In this document: positions 1 through 13,049 of the stretch, piece after piece
Layout: every line of letters starts with the position of its first letter
How positions within the stretch are numbered: position 1 is the stretch's first letter
Assembly (NCBI GenBank): GCA_037349315.1
Contig: JBAIAC010000261.1
Coordinates: 310,001 to 374,000, forward strand
Origin: Chelydra serpentina
Lineage: Eukaryota; Chordata; Testudines; Chelydridae
DNA: 64,000 bases
Direction: 5' to 3'
The notes under the pieces: generated by a model
The model's input: only the letters and a program-made list of their open reading frames with translations
Databases searched by the model: none
Told to the model about the DNA's origin: nothing
Position numbers and translations under genes: made by a program

Positions 1-795
1 AGGTTTTAGCCCCCACAACACTTAAGAATATTGACACCTTCTTCTCTTCTGTAATGTCATTGGCAATCACAAAATGCTCCAAACGCTCAGTACACACGTG
101 CCATTGCACTATGTTATCCTCAAAGGGTTCCAGGGGCCCTGTAAGTGTAGCCGTGGGTTTAGTTTCAGGTTTCACAGTCAGTGTCGAACAAGCCAGTTCT
201 CACCCCCTTCCAACAGCTAGAAGATTTTGACAGGGGGTTTTCCTTTCTTTTTACCTTGACTTCTACTTCCCTCTGTTGCTGGGGCAGCACAGGGATCCCG
301 TCCTCGTTGCCACTTTGTTGTATCCTTGGGGCAGCAGGTTTAGGAAGAAATCATTTAACACACAGAGAGCTGAGAGCCATGGAAGCAGCCATTTATTTTC
401 ACACACTGAACTAACCAAACCAACCAAAACTGGCTGGGCTATCCCCTAATAATCTATCTCAGTTGCATAGCAACAACAAGATGCTATTACCACGACAACC
501 AAATACACAACAGGCAGCCTTGGAGAGGCTGAGCAGAACCCAACCAATCAGGAAAGTGTATTGGGCGAGCCAATCAGGAGAAGGCTTGCTTGGAGCAGCC
601 CACATATAATGTGCTGCTCAGCAAAGCAAGAGTCAGTCACTCCTTGGAGTTTGGGGAGGGAGGACTGGCTGGCTTGAAGGAGGGAGAAGAGAGGGAACCG
701 TGATAAGAGCAAAAGACAGGCTCCCACGTCAACGGAGAGAGCGAGACGAAGCCTTGGAACACCCAGGAGTGTTGGGTGGCAAAAGAGCTGCCCCA
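1..795. other. Unassigned left flank
   Basis: I see no gene or named repeat from 1 to about 690. From about 700 the sequence is the start of a duplicated block that reappears near 54,130 and leads into the tRNA-Gln gene. Short open frames here have no recognisable protein features. Confidence 0.4.
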
Positions 796-866
796 AGGTC
801 CCAATGAGACTTGAACTCAGATTGCAGGATTCAAAGCCCTGAGTGCTGCTCTTACACAATGGGACC
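796..866 (-). tRNA. tRNA-Gln (anticodon TTG)
   Basis: Read on the minus strand this is a 71-nt cloverleaf. The seven acceptor pairs are perfect (GGTCCCA with TGGGACC) and a T discriminator follows. The anticodon loop is CTTTGAA on a five-pair stem, giving anticodon TTG for CAA codons. The D arm is one base shorter than usual. A TTTT run lies about 15 bases downstream and could terminate RNA polymerase III. A diverged partner carrying anticodon CTG lies at 54,219 inside the same duplicated block. It looks foldable; activity is inferred. Confidence 0.75.
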
Positions 867-1187
867 AGGGGGGATAATTTTGGGATTTTCTGACTTGTGG
901 TGTAGAAGCACCTGGGCAGACAATTTGCCTCCCTTGCTCAAGGCCTCTCTGGCCAGCCCTGCATTTGCTCAACAAGTCGGCACACAGCGGTTTGTTGTAG
1001 ACCCAGAAGCCTTTCTTCCTCCAGACTGTGATGCCAGTGGGCATGTGAGGAATTTGCCCCTTCAGTCCCAGGCAGAGAATGGCCCTTCCTAGGAAAGCAC
1101 AAGTCCTGAAAAGAAAAAAAGATAATCTCAAGGATGGTACTGAAAAGCTGCCTTTTGACGATCTTGGGGGGGATATGATGCTTTTTA

Positions 1188-1260
1188 CAGCTGACCAAGG
1201 ACTTGAACCCTGGACCCTCAGATTAAGAGTCTGGGGCTCTACCAACTGAGCTAGCCAGGC
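1188..1260 (-). tRNA. tRNA-Lys (anticodon CTT), slightly decayed
   Basis: The minus-strand read starts GCCTGGCTAGCTCAGTTGG and has loop CTCTTAA, so the anticodon is CTT for AAG codons. The acceptor stem has one C-C mismatch and the outer anticodon-stem pair is C-A. The T stem pairs with wobbles. It belongs to a Lys block recurring at 35,865, 39,059, 40,674 (inverted) and 54,623. The sister copies read TTT, so CTT is a difference within the family. It may be functional or a recent relic. Confidence 0.6.
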
Positions 1261-1645
1261 TCACATGAGAGAAGGGCAAGGCTGGTGCAGAATAGAAACT
1301 AGTCAAGAAAAAGAGGGCGGTAAACAATGAAGAAAACTTGCTACTCTGGCTCCCTTAGCAGCCCTAGCACCAGCCTGCTCCTCCATCGGTGCCCAGAGAG
1401 CACCCAGAGACGAGGGAGCGTCGTGTGTTTTTCACACCTGAGCAATAGAATGATGCTGCAATAACTTTGTAGTGCAGACCTGGCCAAGGATTCACACACA
1501 CAGAAGTTTGCAAGGAAAATGTCACCTGCTCCTCTGCTTTGCACAATCTAAACACAAGCAAAGGCCCAGGTTGGGGTCTGGCAGGGAGGCAGGTGCGGTT
1601 AGATGCCATGGGTAGTGAGTCAGGTGTGGGTAGCTGGCATGGACA

Positions 1646-1719
1646 GGCACCATGGCTTAGCTGGTTAAAGCACCTGCCTTGTAAACAGGAGGTCCTGGGT
1701 TCAACTCCCAGTGGTACCT
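1646..1719 (+). tRNA. tRNA-Thr (anticodon TGT)
   Basis: A 74-nt cloverleaf starts GGCACCATGGCTTAGCTGG and has anticodon TGT in the context CTTGTAA. The acceptor has one C-A mismatch and all other pairs hold. The B box reads GGGTTCAACTCCC. A TTTT run follows about 12 bases downstream. It shares flanks with the copy at 56,045 and with the inverted decayed copy at 41,642, so the three are one duplicated block. Confidence 0.72.
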
Positions 1720-2228
1720 TGTTGAGCAGCTTTTGGTGCACCTGGTATTGGCTAATCTCAGAAAACAAAATACAGAGCTAGATGGGCCTTTGGTCTAGCC
1801 CAGTGTGGCTGTTTTTATGGTTTAAATTACACTCCCAGGCACTGATAACAGAGTTACTGAAAGTTCGGGTGTTAAGAGCTGATAGGTCCGTCTTCCAGTC
1901 TCCTCGCAAACGACCCCTCCCTCTGGGACAGGGGCAGGTCTGACTCTCACACCAAATGGCTCCTTGTCGCTGCCAGAATCTGTGGGCGGCTCATTTAGTT
2001 TACGCCGAGGGTTGAGTCCTGCTTTGTGCACCGTGTCTGAGACTGAAAATCCTAAACCACCCTTTGAAATAACGAATGCAGCAGGACGTGTTATGGTCCC
2101 TGCCCCAAAGCAGACAGACCAATGGGGAACTGCCAGTGAGCCCAGGGTAATACTCCACGGCCGATTTCCCTTTGTCGCTTGCTAAACTCCCTCCCAACCT
2201 CGTGGGGTCCCAGATCCCGGTACTGAGC

Positions 2229-2640
2229 CTGAGCCGAGATGTCTACACTGCAAATTTACCACCCCACAGCCCAAGGCCTGGGAGCCTGAGCTGGCACGGG
2301 GCAGCCCTGGGTGTTCATTGCAGTGTGGACATAGCCTAGCGTTACGTCTACACTGCCATTAACACACCCAAGTCACTGTTCTCAAACCCTGGCTCAGCTG
2401 ATCCAGGCTTGTGGGGCTTGTGCTGCAGGGCTATAAAATGACAGTGTAGACGCTTGGGCTTGAGCCCAGCCTCTGAGATCCCACGAGGGGTGAGGGTCTC
2501 CGAGGCCGGGCTCCAGTCTCAGCCCAATGTCCACACTGCAGCTTTTAGCCCCACAACCTGAGACCGAGACGTCCAAGTCAGACGATCCAGGCCAGCCGGG
2601 CCGCAGGGCTGTTATCACAGTATAGATGCACTGAGGGACG
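2229..2640. repeat. Cluster of short MITE-like elements with GTCTACACTGC ends
   Basis: The strings GTCTACACTGC, GCAGTGTGGACA and GTCCACACTGCAG recur within 400 bases and bound 100-150 bp GC-rich segments. A related end occurs near 10,987. This fits two or three copies of a non-autonomous DNA element with terminal inverted repeats. I did not find clean target duplications. Confidence 0.4.
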
Positions 2641-2777
2641 TTTTTGCCAGGTTTTTATGCATTTGCACAGGAAAACGTTGAGTGTTTCCATCCATTTCAG
2701 GCATCCCCATTCAGGGGAACTCCTGAACAGAATGGAAATGGATATGCAAAAATGTTTGTTAAAGTATCAGGCTTTTA

Positions 2778-2849
2778 AGGGGGTACTTGGATTTGAACCA
2801 AGGACCACCTGATCTGCAGTCAAACACTCTACCACTGAGCTATACCCCC
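2778..2849 (-). tRNA. tRNA-Cys (anticodon GCA)
   Basis: A 72-nt minus-strand cloverleaf has perfect acceptor pairing (GGGGGTA with TACCCCC) and a T discriminator. The anticodon loop CTGCAGA gives GCA. The D arm AGCTCAGTGGTAGAGT and the T loop TTCAAAT match the vertebrate Cys type. A T5 run lies about 35 bases downstream. It looks intact and is one of the best copies in the window. Confidence 0.85.
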
Positions 2850-2859
2850 ATGAGGTGTA

Positions 2860-4300
2860 CAGTTGATTAAGCATTAAATAGATGTGTAAACAGAACAGCT
2901 TGCACACCCACCGACAGCTTCTCCCACTGACATAGCTCCCGCCTCTCGGGGAGGTGGATTCACTACACGGACGGGACAGCTCTCTCCCATCCGCTTAGAG
3001 CAGCTTCAGTGATTATGAATAAGTAGGAAATAACCTGCTGAATGGACAGTAACCAATGCATCGAATATGGCTGTGTCTGCATTCAATAGGGGTAACTGGC
3101 CAGTGAAGACTGTTTTGAATAACATGTACCTCAGTTCGGATGCAGAGTCACTGACCCCGGATTGGGACTGGTCCTAACAGGGAATTTGTTTTAGCAATTG
3201 GACACATTGCCACTTCGCTATTGTTATATTATACTCTGAGGGAAATGCCCATTAGATGTTTATTACTAATAAGTTTAGGCAACTTTCTCTCTCTTTGTTT
3301 TTGAATGTTCTCTCGTGAATTGCTATGGTAGTTTCTATGTAACTCTGCTAAGCAGGACAAATAATTTCTTTACAAAATGGTTTTGTCCTTGCCTTCATAT
3401 CGTCTCCTGAAATAAGTTTATACATTTTTACTTGTGTTTGGTTACAAAGTTTAGCCACCCCATGCACATTGTCACTGCTGTGCTGTTCCTTCAGTAGCCA
3501 GGCCCTTAATAGCAGGACTTAGAGTTTCAGAGACAGTTTCTGCTGCCCAACGGTCAAAATAGTTAATTCCGCCCCCAACGGGTGTGCAGAGACATCCCAG
3601 CAGCGCTAAGGTGGCTCCCTGCCCACTCTGCCTCCCTCCCTCCATGCCGCGCCGCTGCCAGAAGTGGCCGCATGTCCCTGCATCCCCTGGGGGTGCGTCT
3701 CCACGCGCTGCCCCCATCCCTAGCACCAACTCTGAACCAGGGCTGGGATGAATGGGGAATGTTGCATGGACTTTATGCGCACAGAGCTCCACGAACTCTA
3801 AATCCTCCACTGTAGCGGGAGCTTAGAAAGTCACCCCTCGGTCAGCGGTGGGACTGGGGGTTTGAAAAGAGATTCTTTATTCCTCCCCTTCCTGAGACAG
3901 AAAGTCAGGGCCGGCCACTCTGGGGCAGAATAGCACATTATCCACTGGCTGAGGAGCTGGAAACCAGGCGCAGACGACTGGTCTCTCCTGAAAGACTTGG
4001 GGGGGGGCACAATGTCAAGGTTCAGCCCCACCCCCTTACCATCAACACCCCTCCCAGGAGTGAACAATGCCGGGAAAGGAAGCAGCAAAGGCAGCCTCGC
4101 TCCACTCCCCCCTCCAGCCGCTGCTGTGCAGGGAGGGAGCCTGGCAGCACCCCATGCTGTAGCAGGGATGCTAACCCAGGTGGGGACATGGCCCCACATC
4201 CCGCCCTCTGCACGTGTTGCCTCTGAAACGAGGGAAACTCGTGAGTTCAGGGCCCAGCTGCACACCCAGGAGAAAGCCCAGCACGACAGGCCCAGGGGGA
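2860..4300. other. Unassigned spacer
   Basis: The first part is AT-rich (about 3,000-3,450) and the second GC-rich. I recognise no coding exon, RNA gene or named repeat. Short open frames in the GC-rich half have no protein-like composition. Confidence 0.35.
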
Positions 4301-4307
4301 AGGGGTG

Positions 4308-4380
4308 AGCTAGAGCCTGGCATCCAGCCAGAAACCTTCAGATCTTCAATCTCATCCACTCCCCACTGAGCTACTTGGGC
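4308..4380 (-). pseudogene. tRNA-Phe (GAA) pseudogene
   Basis: The minus strand reads GCCCAAGTAGCTCAGTGGGGAG, then an anticodon segment ATTGAAGATCTGAAGG typical of tRNA-Phe with anticodon GAA. The acceptor has at least two mismatches, the D arm is altered and the T loop has lost the TTCGA pattern. This is a decayed copy, and the only Phe-type sequence in the window. Confidence 0.5.
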
Positions 4381-5029
4381 AGCGACCAGGCCCCCCAAGA
4401 AGGGTTAATTCACTTGCCACAGCTCATGCTGGGGAGATTGAAATCCTGATGTCACAAGGCAGGAGACTAGCAGTGGCCTTGGCCCCGGAGGAGCAGGCTG
4501 GGGCTGCCTGGATCCCCGTCACTCAAGCCAGCACCTGCCCCCTCACAAGCTGTCACTGGCGCCCCCAGGTCGGGGAGACAGGAGCAGCGGTTCCCACGGG
4601 AACAAGTCCACCCACGGCTCGCAGGCAACTCCCAAGCCTGACACAGAAAAACATCTTGCCAGAAAGGAGCCCACTGGGACTCCCCATGGCTACTTTTCCT
4701 CCCACCCAGATCCCCGCTGCTTCTCCTGGGCTGGAAGTAGCCACCCCTGGGAAGCCGAGGGGCAGGCACAGGATTCTACCCCCCAGCAGCCAACAGCACC
4801 TCCCCAGGCCTTGGCAGAACGAACGGTGGCACTCGACTAACCCCACTGAGCTGCTTAGCTTCTGCCCTGCCTTCCTCAGCACGACCTTCCTCTTTTGCCC
4901 CATTCCCGCCTCACTTCCTCCTTTGGCAAGTGGGAAGAGCTGGGCTCTGTAGGCCAACCTCCAAGGGCAGAGGAGGCCAAGCCACAAGGCTCCAAGAGGT
5001 GACTGGCCGAGATCCTGCAGTTTTTCCTG

Positions 5030-6065
5030 GCCCTTGTGACTCCAGCTTGAAGGAGAGCTTCTTTCCTTCCCCTTGCTGAGAAAGAGCAAGGGAAGAACAA
5101 AAGCCCAGATCCATAGGGGGGCAGAGGCTTCAGGAGCCCACAGCGTTTGCCCATCTGGGGCATTGTGGCTGAGATCTCTGCCGGCCAGCGCCAGCGCTCG
5201 CAAGGCGCTAGTGTGTACGCTGGAGGCTGGGTGCTGGATGCTGGAAGCAGAGACCCACCAGAGTGGCGCAGCGGCAGCGTGCTGGGCCCAGAGCTCAATG
5301 GATCGAAACCATCCTCTGCTAGACAGGTGCTTGTTTCTTTTTGCTCTGGGCCTGCAAGCGAGGGGGCGACCAGCAGAGCGCCAAGAGCCGAGGCCATGAG
5401 GCAAGAGGAGGCTGAGGTGTGGGACTGCCAGGGAGCTCCCTGGCCCCTCTGGCTGCCTGGGCTGAAGGCGAGAGCCAGGCCTGTGCGTGAGGTCTGAGTG
5501 CCGGTGGCTCCCCCACTCCTCGGGAGGGTCTGTCCCAAGGCAGTGGCCCAGCCCCCCTCCAAGGGGGGTGCGTCCCACCAGCATTTCTTGCCCCGTTTGG
5601 GGAGGCTCAGCCTCCCCGAGCCCCTTGTAGCCGCCGCCCACGCGCAGTGTCACTGGTAGATACGGGCAGAGAAGACTCAGGGGCCTGGGCTGGGAAATCC
5701 CTGGGTGAAACTGGCTGCCTGAGCCCAGCCCCTCTGCACTCAGGGGAGCGGAGAGAAGGGAGGGGCTGTGAGGGGGAGGGTCCAAGGTAGTGTCAGTGTG
5801 AAGGGGGAGGTCTATGGAGTGTCTCTGTGAGGGGGAGGGGCTGTGAGGGTGAGGGTCCATGGGGGAGTCAGTGTGAAGGGAGAGGGTGTGGGGGTGGGGA
5901 GGGCTATGAAGTGTCTGTGTGAGGGGAGGGGCTGTGAGGGGGAGGGTCCATGGGGGTGTCAATGTGGAGTGAGGGGGAGGGCTATGAAGTGTGTCTGTGA
6001 GGGGAGGGGCTATGAGGGGGAAGGTCCATGGGTGAGGCAGTGTGAAGGGGAGGGGCTGTGAGGGG
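5030..6065. repeat. Segmental duplication copy A (initiator-Met block)
   Basis: From about 5,030 this stretch matches 29,623 onward almost base for base in the same orientation. It includes the segment upstream of the initiator-Met tRNA, the tRNA itself, about 500 bp of GC-rich downstream sequence and the start of the G-rich minisatellite. The clearest differences are a deletion in the tRNA of this copy and a shorter minisatellite. Confidence 0.8.
5257..5321 (+). pseudogene. Initiator tRNA-Met pseudogene (deletion copy)
   Basis: The 5' half (GAGTGGCGCAGCGG) and the 3' half (GATCGAAACCATCCTCTGCTA) match eukaryotic initiator tRNA-Met. About seven bases are missing across the anticodon stem and loop, so no CAT anticodon remains. 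The length is 65 instead of 72. The duplicate at 29,843 kept the complete sequence, so the deletion postdates the duplication. Confidence 0.8.
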
Positions 6066-6068
6066 GAG
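5756..6068. repeat. G-rich minisatellite (short allele of a duplicated array)
   Basis: Imperfect repeats of the theme GTGAGGGGGAGGGGCTGTG and GAGGGTCCATGGGGG form about 310 bp. Every unit has several runs of three to five G, so G-quadruplex formation is plausible on the plus strand. The homologous array at 30,430-30,990 is nearly twice as long. Confidence 0.8.
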
Positions 6069-6074
6069 AGCTAA

Positions 6075-6660
6075 CTTTTAACTTTTAAGTTGGGCCTCTA
6101 TTATGGTGTCTTTGAAGAGTGTCCATGCAGGTTGCAGGGATTTCACTTTAGTCACTTTACCTTTTAATTTCTGCTTAACTAACCCTCATTTCTGCATAGT
6201 TGCCCTTTTTGAAATTAAATGCCACTGTGTTGGGCTGCTGATGTGTTCTTAGCACCACAGGAATGTTAAATGTTGTTATATTATGGTCACTATTTCCAAG
6301 CGGTCCTGTTATAGTTATCGCTTGGACCAGATCCTGCGCTCCACTCAGTACTAAATCAAGTATTGACTCTCCCCTTGTGGGTTCCTGTACCAGCTGCTCC
6401 AAGAAGCAGTCATTTAAAGTATCGAGGAATTTTGTCTCCGCATTACGTCCTGAGGTGACATGTACCCAGTCAATATGGGGATAATTGAAATCTCCCGCTA
6501 TTATTGAGTTCTTTATTTTGATAGCCTCTCTAATCTTCCTTAGCATTTCATCATCACTATCACTGTCCTGATCAGGTGGTCGATAATAGATCCCTATTGT
6601 TATGTTCTTATTAGAGCATGGAATTACTATCCATAGAGATTCTATGGAACATGTGGATTA
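6075..6660 (-). mobile_element. CR1-type LINE fragment, endonuclease domain
   Basis: The minus strand encodes endonuclease motifs of CR1/Jockey-like LINEs: AGDFNYPHIDW, then EPTRGESILDLVLS, and finally GNSDHN with the catalytic Asp-His. The rest of the LINE is absent. It sits where the duplicated zinc-finger gene at 26.3 kb keeps its KRAB-A exon, so its insertion or an associated deletion may have removed that exon here. Confidence 0.8.
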
Positions 6661-7194
6661 ATTTAAGAGTTTTACTTTACTGCAGACACAGGGAGCTCTA
6701 CCGGAGCGAAGACAAATGGACAGGCAAACAATTAGAGAACCAAACAGATTAACAATAGAAATGTGGTGGCCATAAAGATAAAACAATACAGAAATGAGGG
6801 TACCACGGCCACTGATAAGTGATTTCTTGTGAGACAGGATGCTAGCAAACTAAATTTCCTTTAAGCATCTTAAGATCTGTTTCTTTATCTGGTGGTGATG
6901 GGCACTATCTGGACAGGATCGTCTTCCTAACAAGTGCCTTATTTCAGTGTGACTGGTTTGGGATGTGAGGATGGGACCGTTCACTTCCCCGCTTATGGCT
7001 GCCCCTGCTGCTTAGCCAAAGGCCTTAGCTTAAGAACAAGGCCTCAGACTATCCTAGTGAGAGAAGGCCCATACACAGGAAGACTGCGATTTTGATTCTT
7101 TGTTTTTGTATCCCTGTAACTAGCTAAGTGATAAATATACACCTAAGTTCTTAAAGTATAATCTTTACAGGCAGGCCTGAATATCTATATCTAT

Positions 7195-7325
7195 ATTCTC
7201 CCGAAGAAGTGGGTATTCACCCATGAAAGCTTATGCTCCAGTACCTCTGTTAGTCTATAAGGTGCCACAGGACCCTTTGTCGCTTCTACAAATCCAGACT
7301 AACACGGCTCCCCCTCTGATATATT
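7195..7325 (+). repeat. Dispersed repeat with GAAGTGGGTATTCACCC motif
   Basis: The stretch contains GAAGTGGGTATTCACCCA, GAAAGCTTATGCTCCA, TATAAGGTGCCACAGGACC and CAGACTAACACGGCTCCCC. The same series occurs twice as an inverted pair at 15,168-15,412, and its end occurs near 41,465. It is a common vertebrate interspersed repeat whose class I cannot name with certainty. It lies in an intron of the zinc-finger pseudogene. Confidence 0.6.
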
Positions 7326-8550
7326 CTCACAGTGGATTCTAGCCCTTCCCCAGCTGATGTCTGTCTTGTCTATTTGATTGTAAATTGTTCAGGGCATGGG
7401 CCATCTACTATTTTGTGTTTGTACTTGTCCTAGCACAATGGGGACCCACTGTTAGATGGTCCTAAGGCACTAAGGTAATGAATATGATAATAACTCTCCT
7501 GGCACTTTGAGCAAAGGAAGTTAGCCTTGGGATGTTACTGCTTAAAAATGAGCTGGGCTTAAAATCATGGAATATTTTTTGTGACAGGTATCCCACAAAT
7601 TCCACTGACCTCCCTTGTTTTCTTTGCCTTGAGCAGGATTTCCAGTTTCCAAACCTGATGTGATCTCGCAGCTGGAACGAGGGGAAGAGCCGTGGGTTGC
7701 AGACCTCTATGGCTCTGAGAAAGAAGTGCTCCCGAGAGCTGCCTGCACAGGTGAGGAATTGGTTAAACCAACTCAAAAACTGTCCATGAATACAGGAAAC
7801 ATTTGGGATACCCTACAAAAACCTTGTGAGCTCTCCAAGTTCAGGATTGTACCCAGCAGATGTGGAAGCATTAGGCAGATGTCACTCATGTTTCCCACCT
7901 ATCCTGATTGACAACTGGCAGCAGGTCCCTACTCTCTCGCTTTCCTCTGGGTGTTCTGGTGAGATGCGGACCAAAACTGATCCCTTCCTCTCTCCTCTGG
8001 GGAAGGGTTTGGGGAAAATCAGCTCCTGATAGGTTTGTTGTCTCCCGCACATATTTTGGTTTGTTCATCCCTTTTTCCATTCCTGTCTCTGAGATTTCCT
8101 TTCTCTCAGGCACAGGGGGTGACCTATGTCTGGATTCTCTCTGTCTCCCATCAGGTGTTGGGATGGTGAGTGAGAATGAGGAGAAACCCCAGCAGGAAGA
8201 TGCTGAGCAAGTAGAACCACATGGGATGTTCTCAGGAAGATCCAAAGGGAATGTTTCCGGGAGTTGTGCACTCCCAGAAAAAGCAAAAGCCTGTGAGAGT
8301 CATCACAGGCCAGAGGAAAACTTCAGTAGCCTCTCAGACCTTATCACATGTGATGGCATCAACTGGGAAGAGACACGCTACACATGCCATGAGTGTGGGA
8401 AACGCTTCAATCGGCGCTCACACCTCATCAGACATCAGAGAATCCACACAGGTGAGCCACCTCATGGATGCGCTGAGTGTGGGAAATGCTTCAGTCGGAG
8501 CTCAAACCTTATCACACATCAGAGAATCCACATGGGTGAGAAACTTTATG

Positions 8551-10076
<1,526 letters not shown>

Positions 10077-10079
10077 TAA

Positions 10080-10984
10080 CAGATTTACCATGGAGCCACC
10101 TGCTCCAGTGGTGCTCAGCCCACACTCCAAAGGGGCCCTGGCTCGGCCTCTCTTCTCTGCTGCTTTTCCCGGGGCTCTGTCCTGCTGTTGCATGGCAGCC
10201 AGCAGCAAAGCTCCCGCCTCTTCCCCCAGCGTGTTGTGTATTCGCCCCTCCTCCTCTCAATCGCTCTCCCTGCTCCCGATTGCTGGGGAGGGAGCAGCAG
10301 CCGCTGGCCCCCGGGCAGGGCAATTCTCTGCCGCAGCTGCTTCTCCGGAAGGAAACATGAACACTGAGACCCAGACAGAGGTATGGATTATGCCATCTTT
10401 AGACTCAAATCTGAATTAGTCCCAAAATAGTTATTGTAAGAGTAGAGTATGAGGGCAAGATTGTCACTGTCTGTGCCAGTGCAGGGATATAAGGGGGCAC
10501 AAGGTGCCCCTTACTTCCCTGTGTGGCCCACCTGTATTGCAGATGAGAGAACGGGGGTGGGGCAGAGAGCAGCCTCCAGGAGGTTGAGTCACGATAACAT
10601 CCCTGCTGTACTTCTGGAGCAACGCAACTACGCGCTGCCCCTTCCTCAGGCCAGACTGATAACTGCTGACAATCTCGCCAGTACTGACTAGCAGTTACTG
10701 ACATGAAAACATTCTCATTAGCTGTAACCCTTTGAAAAAGAAACCGTTTACTCTAAGCTTTATAAAAATCACAAATACATCTAAGCATTGTCTTCCTAAT
10801 ATGCCTTTTCTATATGGGAAGATTTAAAGTTGAAATGGTGCAATTTAAAAAACAACAGTGCAGGAAGCGAACAATAAAAAACAAAGTAGAAGTTATAGAT
10901 TGCATTATATTGTTTTCAGTACAAGTAAATGAACTCAGCAACCTTCTCCATGAAAGAGACCTAGGGCAACATTTTCACAAGCTC
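10080..10984. other. Unassigned region after zinc-finger gene 1
   Basis: Sequence downstream of the stop codon. I see no second finger array, no polyadenylation signal that I would assign with confidence and no RNA gene. The second half becomes AT-rich. Confidence 0.35.
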
Positions 10985-11147
10985 CTAAGTGATTTAGGGC
11001 ATGTCTACACTGCAATACAAAATCCACAGCACTTAGTCTCAGAGCCTGGGTCAGCAGACTCAGACTCGCAGGACTTGGGCTGCAGGGCTAAAAATGTTAA
11101 TGTAGATGTTTGGGCTAGAGCCTGGGCTCTGAAACCCACCTCTCTTG
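10985..11147 (+). repeat. MITE fragment with GTCTACACTGCAAT end
   Basis: It begins GCATGTCTACACTGCAAT and continues with CTCAGAGCCTGGGTCAGC and GCTGCAGGGCTAAAAATG, like the elements at 2.2-2.6 kb. The far inverted end is not visible, so the copy is truncated where the next element starts. Confidence 0.5.
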
Positions 11148-12219
11148 CAGGGTGGATAAAAATCAATGACTTTAAAAAAAAAACAGATTTTTTAAATTTC
11201 AATAGTTTTTTCCCCTTAAAAATCTGATCTAAAGATAGTTTTAATTAAAATACATTATATCATGGACTAGGGATTATAAATTCTGATTCTATAGTATGAG
11301 AGAATATATTCATGTAATGTTTAAGAGGAGTTTTGTAAAGGAGTTCTAATAGTTCATGGATTAGGGACACAATCTTATGGGGTTCCACAGACTTCTGTAT
11401 AGATTATTTAGGTTAATTTTTCTATCTACCCAAAGGGACTCAGTGCTTAGACTAGAAGATACCATCAGCGATGCTTCGTTCTGCAGTTCTCAAACTGTGA
11501 ATTTGTGTCTCCAGAGGTAACATGCTTGTTAACAGCAAAAATGTTTTTAAATAAATAAATAACGTATAGAGGTGAGAAATAACAGACCTCAACCCTATTG
11601 TCCCTCTGCAAATTTGTGTACACAGGGTCAACCCCTTACCTCTCTTTAAAAGTGAAAAGTTTCAAAAAGTTTAAGGAAAGAAGATTATTGGGGGCCGAAT
11701 AGATCTGGACAAGGAGAAGTCTGGAGATAAATGTGAGAAGTGAGGAACCTTTTTTTTTTTTGTTAAAATATGTTTGCTGTTGAAGAAAAAAATCCAGAAT
11801 ACTTAACGTTATTGTTTTAGTTAAATAAAACAATTTAAATGTCTGTCTGGTGATGTTCTCCTCCTAATACAGCCTGGCAAGAAAATCCTCCAAATATTAA
11901 TGATTAACCTCTTGAATTGGAGATAGTTCACCTCCCAATGACTTCATAAATATCTGCTTCAATTATCATTGGTAAGTGAAGTAACCAAACAATCATTCAT
12001 TTTCTGATATAGCTGTAAAACTCATCTGATAAGTTTTCAAAATATATCGCGGTTTAAAAATGTATAGTGTGTACCGTCCTAAAATGAAACCTACATCTGT
12101 CTCTGAGTTGTGAAGAATATATATTAAGGTTATAACAACCAACAAGAATGGACTTTTATCTAGAAAGCCATGATTAACTTGAGTCTTCCTAACTAGTGAT
12201 TTAAATCAAATCCACCCTG
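11148..12219. mobile_element. AT-rich DNA element with CAGGGTGGAT termini
   Basis: The left end CAGGGTGGATAAAAATCAATG and the right end GATTTAAATCAAATCCACCCTG are inverted repeats bounding 1,072 bp of AT-rich sequence. I see no transposase and no matching target duplication (left flank CTCTCTTG, right flank CCCACTGT). It is a non-autonomous element, probably hAT-like. Confidence 0.6.
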
Positions 12220-12890
12220 CCCACTGTGCTGGTGCCCTTGGCCTTTTCATTCCCCAGGGGGGCCCACAAATATTTTGGGGCCGAGCCCAGCTCTGAGTGA
12301 AGATTTCACCCTTCCCATCACAAAGCTGATGCACCTCAGCCCCCACCCGGGCAGGGTTTGATGCATCACTTAAATTCCAGGACGCTGAGGGATTTCAGCT
12401 CCCTTTGTCCAGAGGGAACCTTCGCCCCACTCCCAGCCAGATTCTTGTCCATGGGATCACTGTAGGGGGGCTGGGTCCCTCTTTGTCTTTTCTCTCCCTA
12501 AGACAGTCCAGGGTGCCTATAACTGGGGCATCTGAGCAGCCAGCACCTTCTGTGGAGCTGCCATTTCCCTTCCCCTTCTATGGTCTTATCTGTCATTGAC
12601 TCCAGCCTTTATTCTATCCATAGTCAGCACCATCCCAACCCAGCTGCCCTCACCTCGAAAAGACAGTGTCCCCTGGGGGGGTGTAAATCACTGACCTCTC
12701 TCAGCACTGACTGCCCCTCCCTTTCCTGGCCTCTCAGTCTGTGCAGATGGGACCTTTCCCTCCTGTACCTTTCTCCTTCCTCATCCACCATTGTCCCAAG
12801 CAGCACAGCGGGTGGGAATCTCAAGAGTATCCAGGTGACTTAGGAGCAGAAACCCCCACAGACCTTCCCTGCACTTGGCACTTGCCCCTC
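12220..12890. other. Unassigned spacer
   Basis: Moderately GC-rich sequence with no recognisable gene. From about 12,890 it becomes the tRNA-Ala duplicated block. Confidence 0.35.
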
Positions 12891-12977
12891 ACTGAGCAGG
12901 ATTGAAACTCACACAGGGAGACTGCTGGGGAGCCTCCCCTCTGGGCGTGAGCAAAGCAGCAGGGTGAAGAGAGAACG

Positions 12978-13049
12978 TGGAGATGCTGGGGATTGAACCC
13001 AGGGCCTCATACATGCAAAGCATGCGCTCTACCACTGAGCTACATCCCC
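12978..13049 (-). tRNA. tRNA-Ala (anticodon TGC)
   Basis: A 72-nt minus-strand cloverleaf starts GGGGATGTAGCTCAGTGG. The anticodon segment is GCATGCTTTGCATGT (anticodon TGC), the B box is GGGTTCAATCCCC and the discriminator is A. It matches the common vertebrate Ala gene nearly throughout. No T-run is close downstream. A second copy with two acceptor mismatches lies at 42,296 in a duplicated block that extends about 350 bp upstream of the gene, to 13,330 and 43,055. Confidence 0.86.

Noticed and set aside
4553..5962. 469-codon minus-strand frame
   Set aside because: It crosses a tRNA pseudogene and a G-rich minisatellite, has no recognisable domain, and its duplicate at 29.6-31 kb does not keep the frame.
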